Both the position numbers and the translations under genes were made by a program. Positions 13,743-21,927 of a DNA stretch of 35,904 nt are shown here, one piece after another. The notes beneath the pieces were generated by a model. It was not told the origin of the DNA. It searched no databases and saw only the letters and a program-made list of their open reading frames with translations. Position 1 is the first letter of the stretch. Each line of letters begins with the position of its first letter. The stretch is from Clostridiales bacterium (GTDB lineage Bacteria > Bacillota > Clostridia > Oscillospirales > Ruminococcaceae), in NCBI GenBank assembly GCA_012523875.1, contig JAAYSW010000139.1, forward strand, positions 1 to 35,904, read 5' to 3'.

Positions 13743-15665
13743 TTATCCCCTTTTAAACTGCTTTTCCATTTCCCTCTTTGATAAAGAAAACATTATAGGT
13801 CGACCATGAGGACAGTGTCGAATGTTTTCATTGAAATATACTTGTTCCGCAAGTGATTTTAATTCCTCTATGCTATTTTTATCGTTTGCTTTAATTGCTG
13901 CCTTGCAAGCTAATGTATGAAACATCTCGTCAAGTAAATTTGTTTGTGGATTAATCTTATTCATATATAAATTTTGAGCTATTTCAGGTATAACCTCATC
14001 CATATCAAGCTTTTCAAGATAAGTGGGTATTGCAATAGTATAAACATATGGCTTATTATCAAAATCAAGTTTAAAACCCATTCTCTCAAGTTCTTTGTTG
14101 CTGCCTAGCATAGCATCATATTCCTTAAGGGATAGCAAAACCTTACAGGGTGTTATTAGAAATTGACTCTCCGCATTATCTCCTTCAGTTTTCAAATTTT
14201 CATATATAACTCGTTCATGTGCTGCGTGCTTATCTATTATAATTATATTATCCTCAACCTCTGCTAAAACATAATTAAGAAATGCCTCGCCCACAATCCG
14301 CAAGATTGGTTTTGGCTTTTCAATTTGAATATCAGTTTTAATATCCTCCTCTTTACTTTGTTCAAGAGAATGGCTACTAATATATTTAAAGCCCTCTATA
14401 TTATCTTCCTGCCCAATATCCTTGTTTTGTGTATTAACCGTATGCTCAGGGGCTTCTATATTTTTTTTATTTTCAAATTCATCAAATTCTTCAACCGTAG
14501 GCATTATAATAACGGATTCATTAACCCTTTTCTTGCTAGCTGTTTCCTCATATGAAACTTGTATTTGTTCCCTTGCAGCAGGAGTTTGTGCAAGTGTTTG
14601 TTGCTGGAAATCCTCTTGCTCATCTTCCTTGCTAAGCCAATCACTTTTCTTTTTCATCTGAAATTCATAAATTAAACCTGATTTCATTAGGGCATTTTTA
14701 ATTGCAAAATAAATACTATTGAATATCAGTTTTTCATTAGAAAATCTAACCTCTATTTTAGCTGGATGTACATTCACATCTATAATTGATGGATGAACAT
14801 CAATTTTTAATACACAGGCTGGAAATCTTCCTACCATAATCAAACTTTTATATGCTTCCTCTAGGGCGATACTGCAAGTTAGTGATTTAATATATCTACC
14901 ATTAACAAAAAAGTTTTGAAACGAACGGTTATGCCTTGAATATAATGGTTTAACTGTATAACCATTAATGCTAACACCATTTTCTTGATAATCAACCTCA
15001 ATTAAATCATGAGCAAAATTCTTTCCATATATAGAATATATTGCTGAGTAAAGTGAGCCATCGCCCGTCGAATTGAAATCAAGCTTATTATCCCTTATCA
15101 TTTTTATTGCAACCTCTGGATGAGAAAGAGCAATCTTCTGTAATATAAAGGATATAGCATTAGCTTCCGTAACATCTTTTTTCATAAACTTTTGACGTGC
15201 TGGAACATTATAAAAAAGATCACGAATGATTATTGTTGTTCCATCGGGACAGCCTGTTTGCTGATTAAGCTTTTCAACACTGCCCTCTATTTTATAATTT
15301 ACGCCAAATTTATCACTTACCTGTTTTGATAATACTTCAACCCTAGATACTGCTGCAATTGATGCAAGAGCCTCACCTCTAAACCCAAGCGTTTCTATAT
15401 TATCTAAGTCAGATTTGCTATTCACTTTACTAGTTGCATGACGTAAAAAAGCTGTTTCAATATCATCTTTAGATATCCCACAACCATTATCAACTATTTT
15501 CATATAGGTAGTTCCACCATTTTTTATCTCGACCGTTATATGATTTGCACCTGCATCAATTGAATTTTCTACAAGTTCCTTTATCACTGATGCAGGACGC
15601 TCTATAACCTCACCCGCCGCAATAAGTTCAGAAACTTCCCTACTTAATACTGTTATTTTCGCCAT
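13743..15665 (-). CDS. mutL: DNA mismatch repair protein MutL (endonuclease-type)
   Basis: 640 residues. N-terminal GHKL ATPase: ELVENSIDAGA (30-40), DNGCGI (59-64), GFRGEAL (94-100). A divergent polar linker (about 340-445) leads to the C-terminal dimerisation/endonuclease domain with DKHAAHERVIYE (about 475-486), ACKAAIKA, and CPHGRP near 617. These metal-binding motifs are those of nicking MutL proteins in bacteria lacking MutH, so this MutL should cut the new strand itself. The first motif has Lys for the usual Gln (DQHA). ATG at 15665 follows AAGGGTGGGA; 10 nt after mutS. Confidence 0.96.
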   Translation of the reverse strand: MAKITVLSREVSELIAAGEVIERPASVIKELVENSIDAGANHITVEIKNGGTTYMKIVDNGCGISKDDIETAFLRHATSKVNSKSDLDNIETLGFRGEALASIAAVSRVEVLSKQVSDKFGVNYKIEGSVEKLNQQTGCPDGTTIIIRDLFYNVPARQKFMKKDVTEANAISFILQKIALSHPEVAIKMIRDNKLDFNSTGDGSLYSAIYSIYGKNFAHDLIEVDYQENGVSINGYTVKPLYSRHNRSFQNFFVNGRYIKSLTCSIALEEAYKSLIMVGRFPACVLKIDVHPSIIDVNVHPAKIEVRFSNEKLIFNSIYFAIKNALMKSGLIYEFQMKKKSDWLSKEDEQEDFQQQTLAQTPAAREQIQVSYEETASKKRVNESVIIMPTVEEFDEFENKKNIEAPEHTVNTQNKDIGQEDNIEGFKYISSHSLEQSKEEDIKTDIQIEKPKPILRIVGEAFLNYVLAEVEDNIIIIDKHAAHERVIYENLKTEGDNAESQFLITPCKVLLSLKEYDAMLGSNKELERMGFKLDFDNKPYVYTIAIPTYLEKLDMDEVIPEIAQNLYMNKINPQTNLLDEMFHTLACKAAIKANDKNSIEELKSLAEQVYFNENIRHCPHGRPIMFSLSKREMEKQFKRG

Positions 15666-15675
15666 ATTCCCACCC

Positions 15676-18282
15676 TTATATGAGTTTCATCAAATCTTCT
15701 ATAAACTCTCTACATTCCTCATCTGTCAATTCATCAACATTAGTTTTCCTCAACCTATCTGCAATAACCTCATTATTCAACGAAGAAAAGCTAATTTGAG
15801 CGTCATTCTTATTTGATAAAGCGATGTCACTATTTGAGTGGTCCTCCATTTCCAAGAGAAATTCTTTAGCCCTAGAAATAACCTTATTAGGAATGCCAGC
15901 GAGCCTTGCAACATCAATTCCATAGCTATCATCAACACCGCCAGGTACAATTTTTCTTAGAAACCTTATTTTATCCCCATGTTTTTTTACTGCGATACTG
16001 AAGTTTCTTATGCCTTCATTGGTATATTCTAGTTCAATTAGCTCATGATAATGAGTTGCAAAAAGAGTTTTACAGCCGAGTGACCTTGAATTACAAATAT
16101 GCTCCGCAACAGCTTTAGCAATGCTTACACCATCAAAGGTTGAGGTCCCTCTACCAACCTCATCAAGTATTACAAGGCTGTTTTTAGTAGCATATCTTAA
16201 GATATCTGCAACCTCGCTCATCTCGACCATAAATGTACTCTGTCCAGCAGCTAAATCGTCTGATGCACCAACTCTTGTGAATATTTTATCTACAACAGAA
16301 ACTTTTGCATATCTAGCAGGAACAAAGCAACCAATTTGTGCCATCAGTGTAATTAATGCCACCTGCCGCATATATGTAGATTTTCCTGACATATTCGGTC
16401 CAGTAATTATAGACATTTTATTAGCCTTAATGTCTAGATATGTATCATTAGGTACAAAAACTTCATCTTTAAGCATTAACTCAACAACTGGATGACGACC
16501 ATCCTTTATATCAATTATTCCATCTATTGAAATTTCAGGTTTCCTGTATAAGTTTTTTAATGATACATTTGCAAACGAACATAGAACATCAATCGTTGCA
16601 ATGGCATTAGCTGTATTCTGAACAACTTCAAGCTTATTTGCGAGATAATCACGAATTTCAATGAAAATATCAGACTCAAGCACTAATGCTTTTTCCTTTG
16701 CATTTAATATATCATTCTCAGTGTTTTTAAGTTCCTCCGTAATAAATCTCTCACAATTTGCAAGTGTTTGTTTACGAATATATTCTTTAGGAACTAAGTC
16801 ATAATAAGACCTTGTAACTTCAATATAATAACCAAAAACTCGATTATATCCAATCTTCAAATTCTTAATGCCAGTTTTCTCCCGCTCCCTCTCTAATATT
16901 TGTTCTATAATATCATTCCCATTTGACATGATATTGCGAAGCTTGTCCAAATCCTTATTAAAACCATCTTTAATAATCCCACCATCTTTAATAGAAACTG
17001 GTGGTTCATCCATAATAGAGTTTTCAACAAGATTAGATATATCCTCAAGAGTTGAGATATTATTGTTCATAAGACATAAGAGTTTTGAATCCTTTAACTC
17101 ATCAAGCTGATTCTTCAAAGAGGGAAGTTGCAATGAAGTTACTGAAAGCGATTTTAAATCCCTTGGGGTTGCTGTTTTATATACAACCCTTGTCATTAAT
17201 CGTTCTAAATCATATACCTTTTCTAAAACATCACATATTTCCATCAATACAACTGACTTTTTACAAAGCTGTTCTACCGCATCAAGCCTTTCTATAATCC
17301 TTGCAGGGCTTATTAGTGGTTGTTCTATATATGTTTTAAGTAATCTCTTTCCCATTGAAGTTTTAGTCGAATCCAGAACCCATAATAATGACCCTTTTTT
17401 CGTCTTATCTCTAAGTGTTTCAGTAAGCTCAAGATTACGCCTTGCAGTTAAATCCAGACCCATATACTGATTTTCCGTCTGTATGTTTATTGAAGTAAAT
17501 CTCCCTACAAGAATTTTCTGCATTTCTGATATATAATCAAATAAACCACAAACACATGAAGCGTCTATGCCGTCCTTATCCAATCCCAAATATTCAAATG
17601 AATCAGCTGAAAACTGTGTTAAAACAACAGGGTTCTTATGTTCAAATGAAAAGCATACGTCGTCACGCAAAGTTACAGAACTCTTTAATCTAGTTTTTAT
17701 GAAATCAGTTACTGCCTTGAGATCCAAGAAATCAGAATTAAAAACTATTTCGGATGGATTGTATCTAGATAATTCATTGATAATATCAGTTTGTATATCC
17801 TTGCCTTTCTTTACTGAAAGATTTACCTCCCCAGTTGAGATATCAGCAAAGCATAAAGCACATTCACCATCCTTATAATATAATGAACATAAGTAATTAT
17901 TACTTGAATCGTCAAGCATACTACTTTCAATCAATGTTCCAGGAGTAACAACCCTTACAACATCTCTTTCCACTATCCCCTTACTTTCAGATGGATCAGA
18001 TATCTGCTCACAAATAGCAACCTTATAACCAATCTCAATTAACTTTTTTATATACATTTCACTACTGTGATAAGGCACTCCACACATAGGAGCACGCTCT
18101 TTTAATCCACAATCCCTACCTGTTAATGTAAGCTCTAATGCTTTCGATACAATTATTGCGTCATCAAAAAACATCTCATAAAAATCCCCAAGACGAAAGA
18201 ATAATATATGTCCCTTATATCTATTTTTTATCTCCATATACTGCTTCATCATTGGTGAAATCTTGCTCTTATCTATTTCCAT
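15676..18282 (-). CDS. mutS: DNA mismatch repair protein MutS
   Basis: 868 residues, full length. Mismatch-reading Phe-x-Glu is in GDFYEMFFDDA near residue 33. The clamp and lever region runs through the middle, and the ABC-type ATPase carries Walker A GPNMSGKST (628-636), the signature region TRVGASDDLAAGQSTFMVEM, Walker B LVILDEVGRGTSTFDG and FATHYHEL. It recognises mismatches and hands over to MutL, encoded 10 nt downstream. ATG at 18282 follows TAAGGAGCG. Order YlbF-mutS-mutL-miaA-hfq is one apparent transcription unit from the miaB promoter. Confidence 0.97.
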   Translation of the reverse strand: MEIDKSKISPMMKQYMEIKNRYKGHILFFRLGDFYEMFFDDAIIVSKALELTLTGRDCGLKERAPMCGVPYHSSEMYIKKLIEIGYKVAICEQISDPSESKGIVERDVVRVVTPGTLIESSMLDDSSNNYLCSLYYKDGECALCFADISTGEVNLSVKKGKDIQTDIINELSRYNPSEIVFNSDFLDLKAVTDFIKTRLKSSVTLRDDVCFSFEHKNPVVLTQFSADSFEYLGLDKDGIDASCVCGLFDYISEMQKILVGRFTSINIQTENQYMGLDLTARRNLELTETLRDKTKKGSLLWVLDSTKTSMGKRLLKTYIEQPLISPARIIERLDAVEQLCKKSVVLMEICDVLEKVYDLERLMTRVVYKTATPRDLKSLSVTSLQLPSLKNQLDELKDSKLLCLMNNNISTLEDISNLVENSIMDEPPVSIKDGGIIKDGFNKDLDKLRNIMSNGNDIIEQILEREREKTGIKNLKIGYNRVFGYYIEVTRSYYDLVPKEYIRKQTLANCERFITEELKNTENDILNAKEKALVLESDIFIEIRDYLANKLEVVQNTANAIATIDVLCSFANVSLKNLYRKPEISIDGIIDIKDGRHPVVELMLKDEVFVPNDTYLDIKANKMSIITGPNMSGKSTYMRQVALITLMAQIGCFVPARYAKVSVVDKIFTRVGASDDLAAGQSTFMVEMSEVADILRYATKNSLVILDEVGRGTSTFDGVSIAKAVAEHICNSRSLGCKTLFATHYHELIELEYTNEGIRNFSIAVKKHGDKIRFLRKIVPGGVDDSYGIDVARLAGIPNKVISRAKEFLLEMEDHSNSDIALSNKNDAQISFSSLNNEVIADRLRKTNVDELTDEECREFIEDLMKLI

Positions 18283-18324
18283 TAAAAGCTTCGCTCCTTA
18301 ATTCATACGTAGTTAAGGTTAATC

Positions 18325-18729
18325 TTAATTGCAACCACTACAACCCGAACAACCACCGCTACAATCAATTTGTGTGCCACAGGTTTCTGGATTCTCCCCA
18401 TTTGCACTCATTGTTATAATATTATTTATTTGGGATAAAAGCTCATCCATTGCATTCTTTGCGTCATTAAATGCCTCCATATTCGGATTAGCTATAATTT
18501 TACCATAAAGCTCTTTAATCTCTGTATCTAAATCTTTTAGTTTTTCTGTATCTTTTTCATCCTTTGACATCTCCATATTTAAATCAACACGTTTTAGATT
18601 AAACTCACCAATTAATGCTTGCAAATCCTCGTCCTTATCGTTTTTGTCCTTTGCCATAAAATATGCTTTATATCTCTCATCCTGTTGTATCATCTTTCCT
18701 AACTCTCTTGTTTTTTCAATAATATCCAT
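18325..18729 (-). CDS. YlbF/YmcA-family protein with C-terminal cysteine-rich tail
   Basis: 134 residues. A mostly helical, charged body (about 1-105) matches the YlbF/YmcA family. The tail from about 117 has six cysteines, ending CSGGCSGCSGCN. In B. subtilis, YlbF, YmcA and YaaT form a complex carrying two [4Fe-4S] clusters that affects RNase Y-dependent mRNA maturation, biofilm formation and sporulation, and ymcA lies directly beside miaB (ymcB), as here. The tail could be a cluster ligand, but that is inference. ATG at 18729 follows AGGAGAAT. It lies 27 nt after miaB and 42 nt before mutS. Confidence 0.85.
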   Translation of the reverse strand: MDIIEKTRELGKMIQQDERYKAYFMAKDKNDKDEDLQALIGEFNLKRVDLNMEMSKDEKDTEKLKDLDTEIKELYGKIIANPNMEAFNDAKNAMDELLSQINNIITMSANGENPETCGTQIDCSGGCSGCSGCN

Positions 18730-18756
18730 AATAATTCTCCTTTTTAAATATATATT

Positions 18757-20145
18757 CTAATCAATCAATTCACCTATTACTGCCCAGTTTTTTGATTCAG
18801 TAATCTTAACTTTCACAAACTTACCTACCAGCTCTTTTGGAGCTTTAAATTCAACAATAATAAATTCATTGCTTTTGCCATGAACCCAACCATCAGTGCT
18901 TTTACACTCATCATCTACTAGAACCGTCATCGTTCTTCCAATAAAACGCTTATATCTTTCAATAGCAATTTCTCTTTGCAATGCTAAGAGAGTCCGCATA
19001 CGCTTGCTTTTTTCTTCATAACTTATACTATCATCAATCGACGCTGCCTCTGTACCACTTCTTTTTGAATATATAAAAGTATAGACATTATCATATCCTA
19101 CACGTCTTAATATATTTAAAGTTGCGTTAAATTGTTCTTCTGTTTCGTTTGGAAATCCCACAATAATATCAGTAGTAAACGAAAAATCAGGTGCTTGCTG
19201 TCTTGCATAATCCACAATCTCCAAATATTTTTCTATCGTGTATTTCCTATTCATTACCTTTAATATTTCATTATCCCCGCTTTGAACAGGTAAGTGCATA
19301 TGCTTTGCAATCTTTTCGCATTGAATTATCGTGTCAATTAACTCAAAACTTGCATCCTTAGGATGTGGCGACATAAATCTTATCACAAATTCACCATCAA
19401 TTTTATTAAGTTCTCGCAATAATTCAGAAAAACTGATACCATCCGATAAATCATTGCCATATGAGTTTACATTTTGCCCTAAAAGCATAATTTCCTTATA
19501 TCCATCTTCCACCAACTTAGTAACCTCAGCAATAATTGCATTGTGGTTTCGACTGCGTTCCCTCCCCCTAACATACGGTACAATACAGTATGTACAGAAA
19601 TTGTTGCAACCATACATAATTGGCACGGAAGCCTTAAAATGGCTATCCCTCACTATTTCCATTTGCTCAGAAATGGGTTTATTATATTCAGTTGTATCAA
19701 ATGCACGCTTTTTGCCATTAAAAATATCTAGTAATAATTTAGGCAATTCATCCAAAGCCGATGTTCCAAAAACTATATCTATAAATGAATATGATTTTTT
19801 TATTCGCTCTACAACATGGTCTTCATTAGCCATACATCCACATAAACCTATTATTAAGCTAGGATTTTTCTCTTTAAGATGCTTAACAGAACCGATTATA
19901 CCAAAAGCTTTATCCTCAGCACTCTCCCTAACAGCACAGGTATTAAAAATGATAATATCTGCACTATCAAAGCTTTCAGTAAATCCAAATCCCATCGTCA
20001 TCAATATACCTTTTATCTTTTCACCATCAGAAAAATTCAGCTGACACCCAAAACTGTGGACACAAGCAAGAGGAGGGCTGTCCTTACTCTCAGTGAATTT
20101 TCTAACAGACTTAATTAAATCTTCCATATAATTTGTTGTTTTCAA
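18757..20145 (-). CDS. miaB: tRNA-2-methylthio-N6-dimethylallyladenosine synthase MiaB
   Basis: 462 residues. N-terminal UPF0004 domain with three cluster cysteines (Cys34 in FGCQLN, Cys70 in NTCAVRE, Cys104 in GCMA), radical-SAM domain with CNNFCTYC (Cys180, 184, 187), and a C-terminal TRAM domain (about 395-460). It inserts the methylthio group at C2 of i6A37, downstream of MiaA. The start is TTG at 20145 with GGGAGGAT six bases upstream; the next Met (residue 7) has no ribosome-binding site. It is the first gene of the unit running to hfq and is preceded by an extended -10 promoter at 20174-20202. Confidence 0.96.
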   Translation of the reverse strand: MKTTNYMEDLIKSVRKFTESKDSPPLACVHSFGCQLNFSDGEKIKGILMTMGFGFTESFDSADIIIFNTCAVRESAEDKAFGIIGSVKHLKEKNPSLIIGLCGCMANEDHVVERIKKSYSFIDIVFGTSALDELPKLLLDIFNGKKRAFDTTEYNKPISEQMEIVRDSHFKASVPIMYGCNNFCTYCIVPYVRGRERSRNHNAIIAEVTKLVEDGYKEIMLLGQNVNSYGNDLSDGISFSELLRELNKIDGEFVIRFMSPHPKDASFELIDTIIQCEKIAKHMHLPVQSGDNEILKVMNRKYTIEKYLEIVDYARQQAPDFSFTTDIIVGFPNETEEQFNATLNILRRVGYDNVYTFIYSKRSGTEAASIDDSISYEEKSKRMRTLLALQREIAIERYKRFIGRTMTVLVDDECKSTDGWVHGKSNEFIIVEFKAPKELVGKFVKVKITESKNWAVIGELID

Positions 20146-20173
20146 ATAATCCTCCCAATTTTATAATATTTTT

Positions 20174-20202
20174 ATTATAACATAGCTTATATATTTTTAC
20201 AA
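20174..20202 (-). promoter_or_regulatory. Extended -10 sigma-A promoter for miaB and downstream genes
   Basis: Minus strand: -35 TTGTAA (20202-20197), 17-nt spacer, TGT-TATAAT (-10 at 20179-20174). The transcript would start about 20 nt before the TTG start codon. It is divergent from the tRNA promoter at 20332; the roughly 130 bp between them is AT-rich with no gene. Confidence 0.6.
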
Positions 20203-20331
20203 GATTTTTTTCTTTCCCCCATTTTTTTATAAAGGCAAATATAAATTATAATAAAGAATGTACTAAAAAACTTTAGGTAAATAATGAAATTACGTTGTTA
20301 TCAACAAATAAAAATTATTTTTAAAAAACTA

Positions 20332-20360
20332 TTGACATTTCTTTTGAAGTATGATAGAAT
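20332..20360 (+). promoter_or_regulatory. Strong sigma-A promoter for the tRNA cluster
   Basis: Consensus -35 TTGACA (20332-20337), 17-nt spacer, -10 TAGAAT (20355-20360) preceded by TGA (extended -10). Such a near-consensus promoter is what a stable-RNA operon needs. The tRNA-Gly begins about 75 nt after the predicted start. Confidence 0.8.
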
Positions 20361-20442
20361 ATATATCGTTGAAGAAAACAATACGTTAATAATTCAAAAT
20401 GTTTATAGGCAAATTAAATCTATTAACATACAATTTAAAATT

Positions 20443-20516
<74 letters not shown>

Positions 20517-20517
20517 A

Positions 20518-20555
20518 ATGCTTTTAAGCATCCACCCCCTATTATTTTTGGGGGT
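20518..20555 (+). other. Two small stem-loops between tRNA-Gly and tRNA-Arg
   Basis: ATGCTTTTAAGCAT (20518-20531) and ACCCCC (20534-20539) / GGGGGT (20550-20555) with a 10-nt loop. The second has no U-run after it, so these are more likely spacer hairpins guiding tRNA processing, or a weak pause, than a terminator. Confidence 0.4.
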
Positions 20556-20567
20556 ACATTTATGAAT

Positions 20568-20644
20568 GCGCCTTTAACTCAGTTGGATAGAGTAACTGCC
20601 TTCTAAGCAGTAAGCCATTGGTTCGAGTCCAATAAGGCGCACCA
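20568..20644 (+). tRNA. tRNA-Arg (anticodon UCU)
   Basis: Acceptor GCGCCTT / AAGGCGC, anticodon arm ACTGC-CTTCTAA-GCAGT with TCT at 20602-20604, T arm ATTGG-TTCGAGT-CCAAT, discriminator A and encoded CCA (20642-20644). It reads AGA/AGG, the main arginine codons in AT-rich genomes. Confidence 0.97.
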
Positions 20645-20660
20645 AATTTAATTTAATATG

Positions 20661-20737
20661 GTGGGTATAGCGTAGTTGGTTAACGCGTCAGTTTGTGGCA
20701 CTGAAGACCATGGGTTCGAATCCCATTATCCACCCCA
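20661..20737 (+). tRNA. tRNA-His (anticodon GUG)
   Basis: Acceptor GTGGGTA / TATCCAC with one G-T pair, anticodon arm TCAGT-TTGTGGC-ACTGA with GTG at 20695-20697, T arm ATGGG-TTCGAAT-CCCAT, discriminator C and encoded CCA. A G at 20660 provides the G-1 that pairs with the discriminator C and is the identity element for HisRS, so the mature RNA probably begins there. Confidence 0.97.
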
Positions 20738-20743
20738 TAAATT

Positions 20744-20783
20744 GCTCTTGAACATATTTATATTGTTCAAGAGCTTTTATTTT
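20744..20783 (+). terminator. Intrinsic terminator of the tRNA cluster
   Basis: 11-bp perfect stem GCTCTTGAACA (20744-20754) / TGTTCAAGAGC (20764-20774), 9-nt loop, then TTTTATTTT. It ends 6 nt after the tRNA-His CCA begins its downstream spacer, closing the stable-RNA transcript before the next promoter. Confidence 0.92.
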
Positions 20784-20840
20784 AGGCTAATATACAATCA
20801 TTAATATTATTTTAAATAGCTATTATCTTTCAATATTATA

Positions 20841-20869
20841 TTGACTAAGCCGAACAAATTTGTTATATT
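20841..20869 (+). promoter_or_regulatory. Extended -10 sigma-A promoter for the NusG-II/Gx/ApbE genes
   Basis: -35 TTGACT (20841-20846), 17-nt spacer, TGT-TATATT (-10 at 20864-20869). Three copies of TTATATTGA (20836-20844, 20863-20871, 20872-20880) overlie the -35, the -10 and the start region and might be regulator sites or chance AT-rich repeats. The leader is about 58 nt. Confidence 0.65.
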
Positions 20870-20934
20870 GATTATATTGAAGCTAATTTTATCACAATCA
20901 AGATTTATATTTTTCTATAATTGGAGTTGATACC

Positions 20935-21324
20935 TTGAAGTTTATAAAGAAAACAGATATATTTATTATTTTAATTGTGATTATAATTAGTTTTGTTGGT
21001 TTTTTTATATTTAAAATTATTCTTTCTAATAAACCTGCTAAAGCTGAAATATACTATAAATCGGAGTTGGTAATGGTGGTTGATTTGACTGAAACTAGAG
21101 AAAAAACCTTCTCAATACCTCAAAATAATAATGTTGTATTTCATGTATTTACCGATGGGAGCATTTGTTTTTCTGAATCGGATTGCCCCGATAAAATTTG
21201 CATTCGTACAGGAAAGCTTAATACAATCGGCGAAAGTGCAGCCTGTCTGCCGAATGAAATAATATTAAAAATAGTCCCATATGATAAAGAAAATAAAAAT
21301 GATATCGACTTAATTGCTAGTTAG
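20935..21324 (+). CDS. NusG domain II membrane protein (EetA-like)
   Basis: 129 residues. One N-terminal membrane anchor (about 8-30), then an extracytoplasmic NusG domain II fold with the family cysteines Cys84 and Cys89 (CPDKIC) and Cys104 (AACLPNEIILKI). This domain has no transcription role here; in Firmicutes it is typically encoded beside a Gx-transporter-like protein and an ApbE flavinyltransferase. In Listeria-type extracellular electron transfer loci a protein of this kind is called EetA. The start is TTG at 20935 with GGAG 8 nt upstream; no ATG precedes the membrane segment. First gene of a three-gene plus-strand unit, 10 nt before the next. Confidence 0.85.
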   Translation: MKFIKKTDIFIILIVIIISFVGFFIFKIILSNKPAKAEIYYKSELVMVVDLTETREKTFSIPQNNNVVFHVFTDGSICFSESDCPDKICIRTGKLNTIGESAACLPNEIILKIVPYDKENKNDIDLIAS

Positions 21325-21334
21325 AAAGGTTTTT

Positions 21335-21874
21335 ATGGCTAAAAAAAAACAAGCAGAAAGTTCAAATTTTAATAAAACAAAACGTTTAGCTTTAACAGGT
21401 TTACTTTTCGCTATTGCCCTTATGCTTTCATTAGTTGAAAGTTCCTTGCCCCCATTAATAATTACCATTCCTGGTATTAAAATTGGACTTTCAAATATTA
21501 TTGTTATGTACTCCTTATTTTTTTTAGGAAAAAGAGAGGCATATATGATAGCTATCCTCAAGGCAATCTTTGTGTTCGTTATACGAGGACCTATTTCGGC
21601 TATTCTAAGCTTATGTGGTGGGGTATTATCAGTGAGTATAATGTTAATGCTTATGTTAATTCTTAGGGAAAAGGTATCCTATCTAATCATTAGCATAACA
21701 GGTGCAGTTTTTCACAATATAGGTCAGTTAATTACAGTAAGTATCATATATGTAAACATTTATACCCTCGCCTTTCTCCCAGCATTGTTGATTTCTGCAG
21801 TTATTTCTGGAAGTTTAACTACGGTTTTATTAAGGCTTGCCCTGCCTGCTTTTAATCAATTTAGAGCAAAATAA
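21335..21874 (+). CDS. Gx transporter / heptaprenyl diphosphate synthase component I family membrane protein (EetB-like)
   Basis: 179 residues with about five hydrophobic segments. The conserved PGIKIGLSNIIVMYSL (about 45-60), FFLGKREA and RGPISAILSLCGG are signatures of this family. Despite the HepPP-synthase-I name, members look like small ECF-type substrate-binding membrane subunits and their cargo is not settled; EetB of electron-transfer loci belongs here. The frame opens at a TTG at 21314 inside the previous gene, but GAAAGG (21324-21329) points to the ATG at 21335. A shared ECF energising module is encoded at 28352-30897 and could in principle serve it. Confidence 0.85.
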   Translation: MAKKKQAESSNFNKTKRLALTGLLFAIALMLSLVESSLPPLIITIPGIKIGLSNIIVMYSLFFLGKREAYMIAILKAIFVFVIRGPISAILSLCGGVLSVSIMLMLMLILREKVSYLIISITGAVFHNIGQLITVSIIYVNIYTLAFLPALLISAVISGSLTTVLLRLALPAFNQFRAK

Positions 21875-21927
21875 TTTAATGATTAAGGGGTGGTATATTG
21901 CTATCCTTCTTCTTTGAGGTGAGATGT

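Noticed and set aside
19331..20044. 237-codon plus-strand frame opposite miaB
   Set aside because: It lies wholly antisense to a well-supported miaB with conserved cysteine motifs; it shows no family resemblance. Shadow of miaB codon usage.
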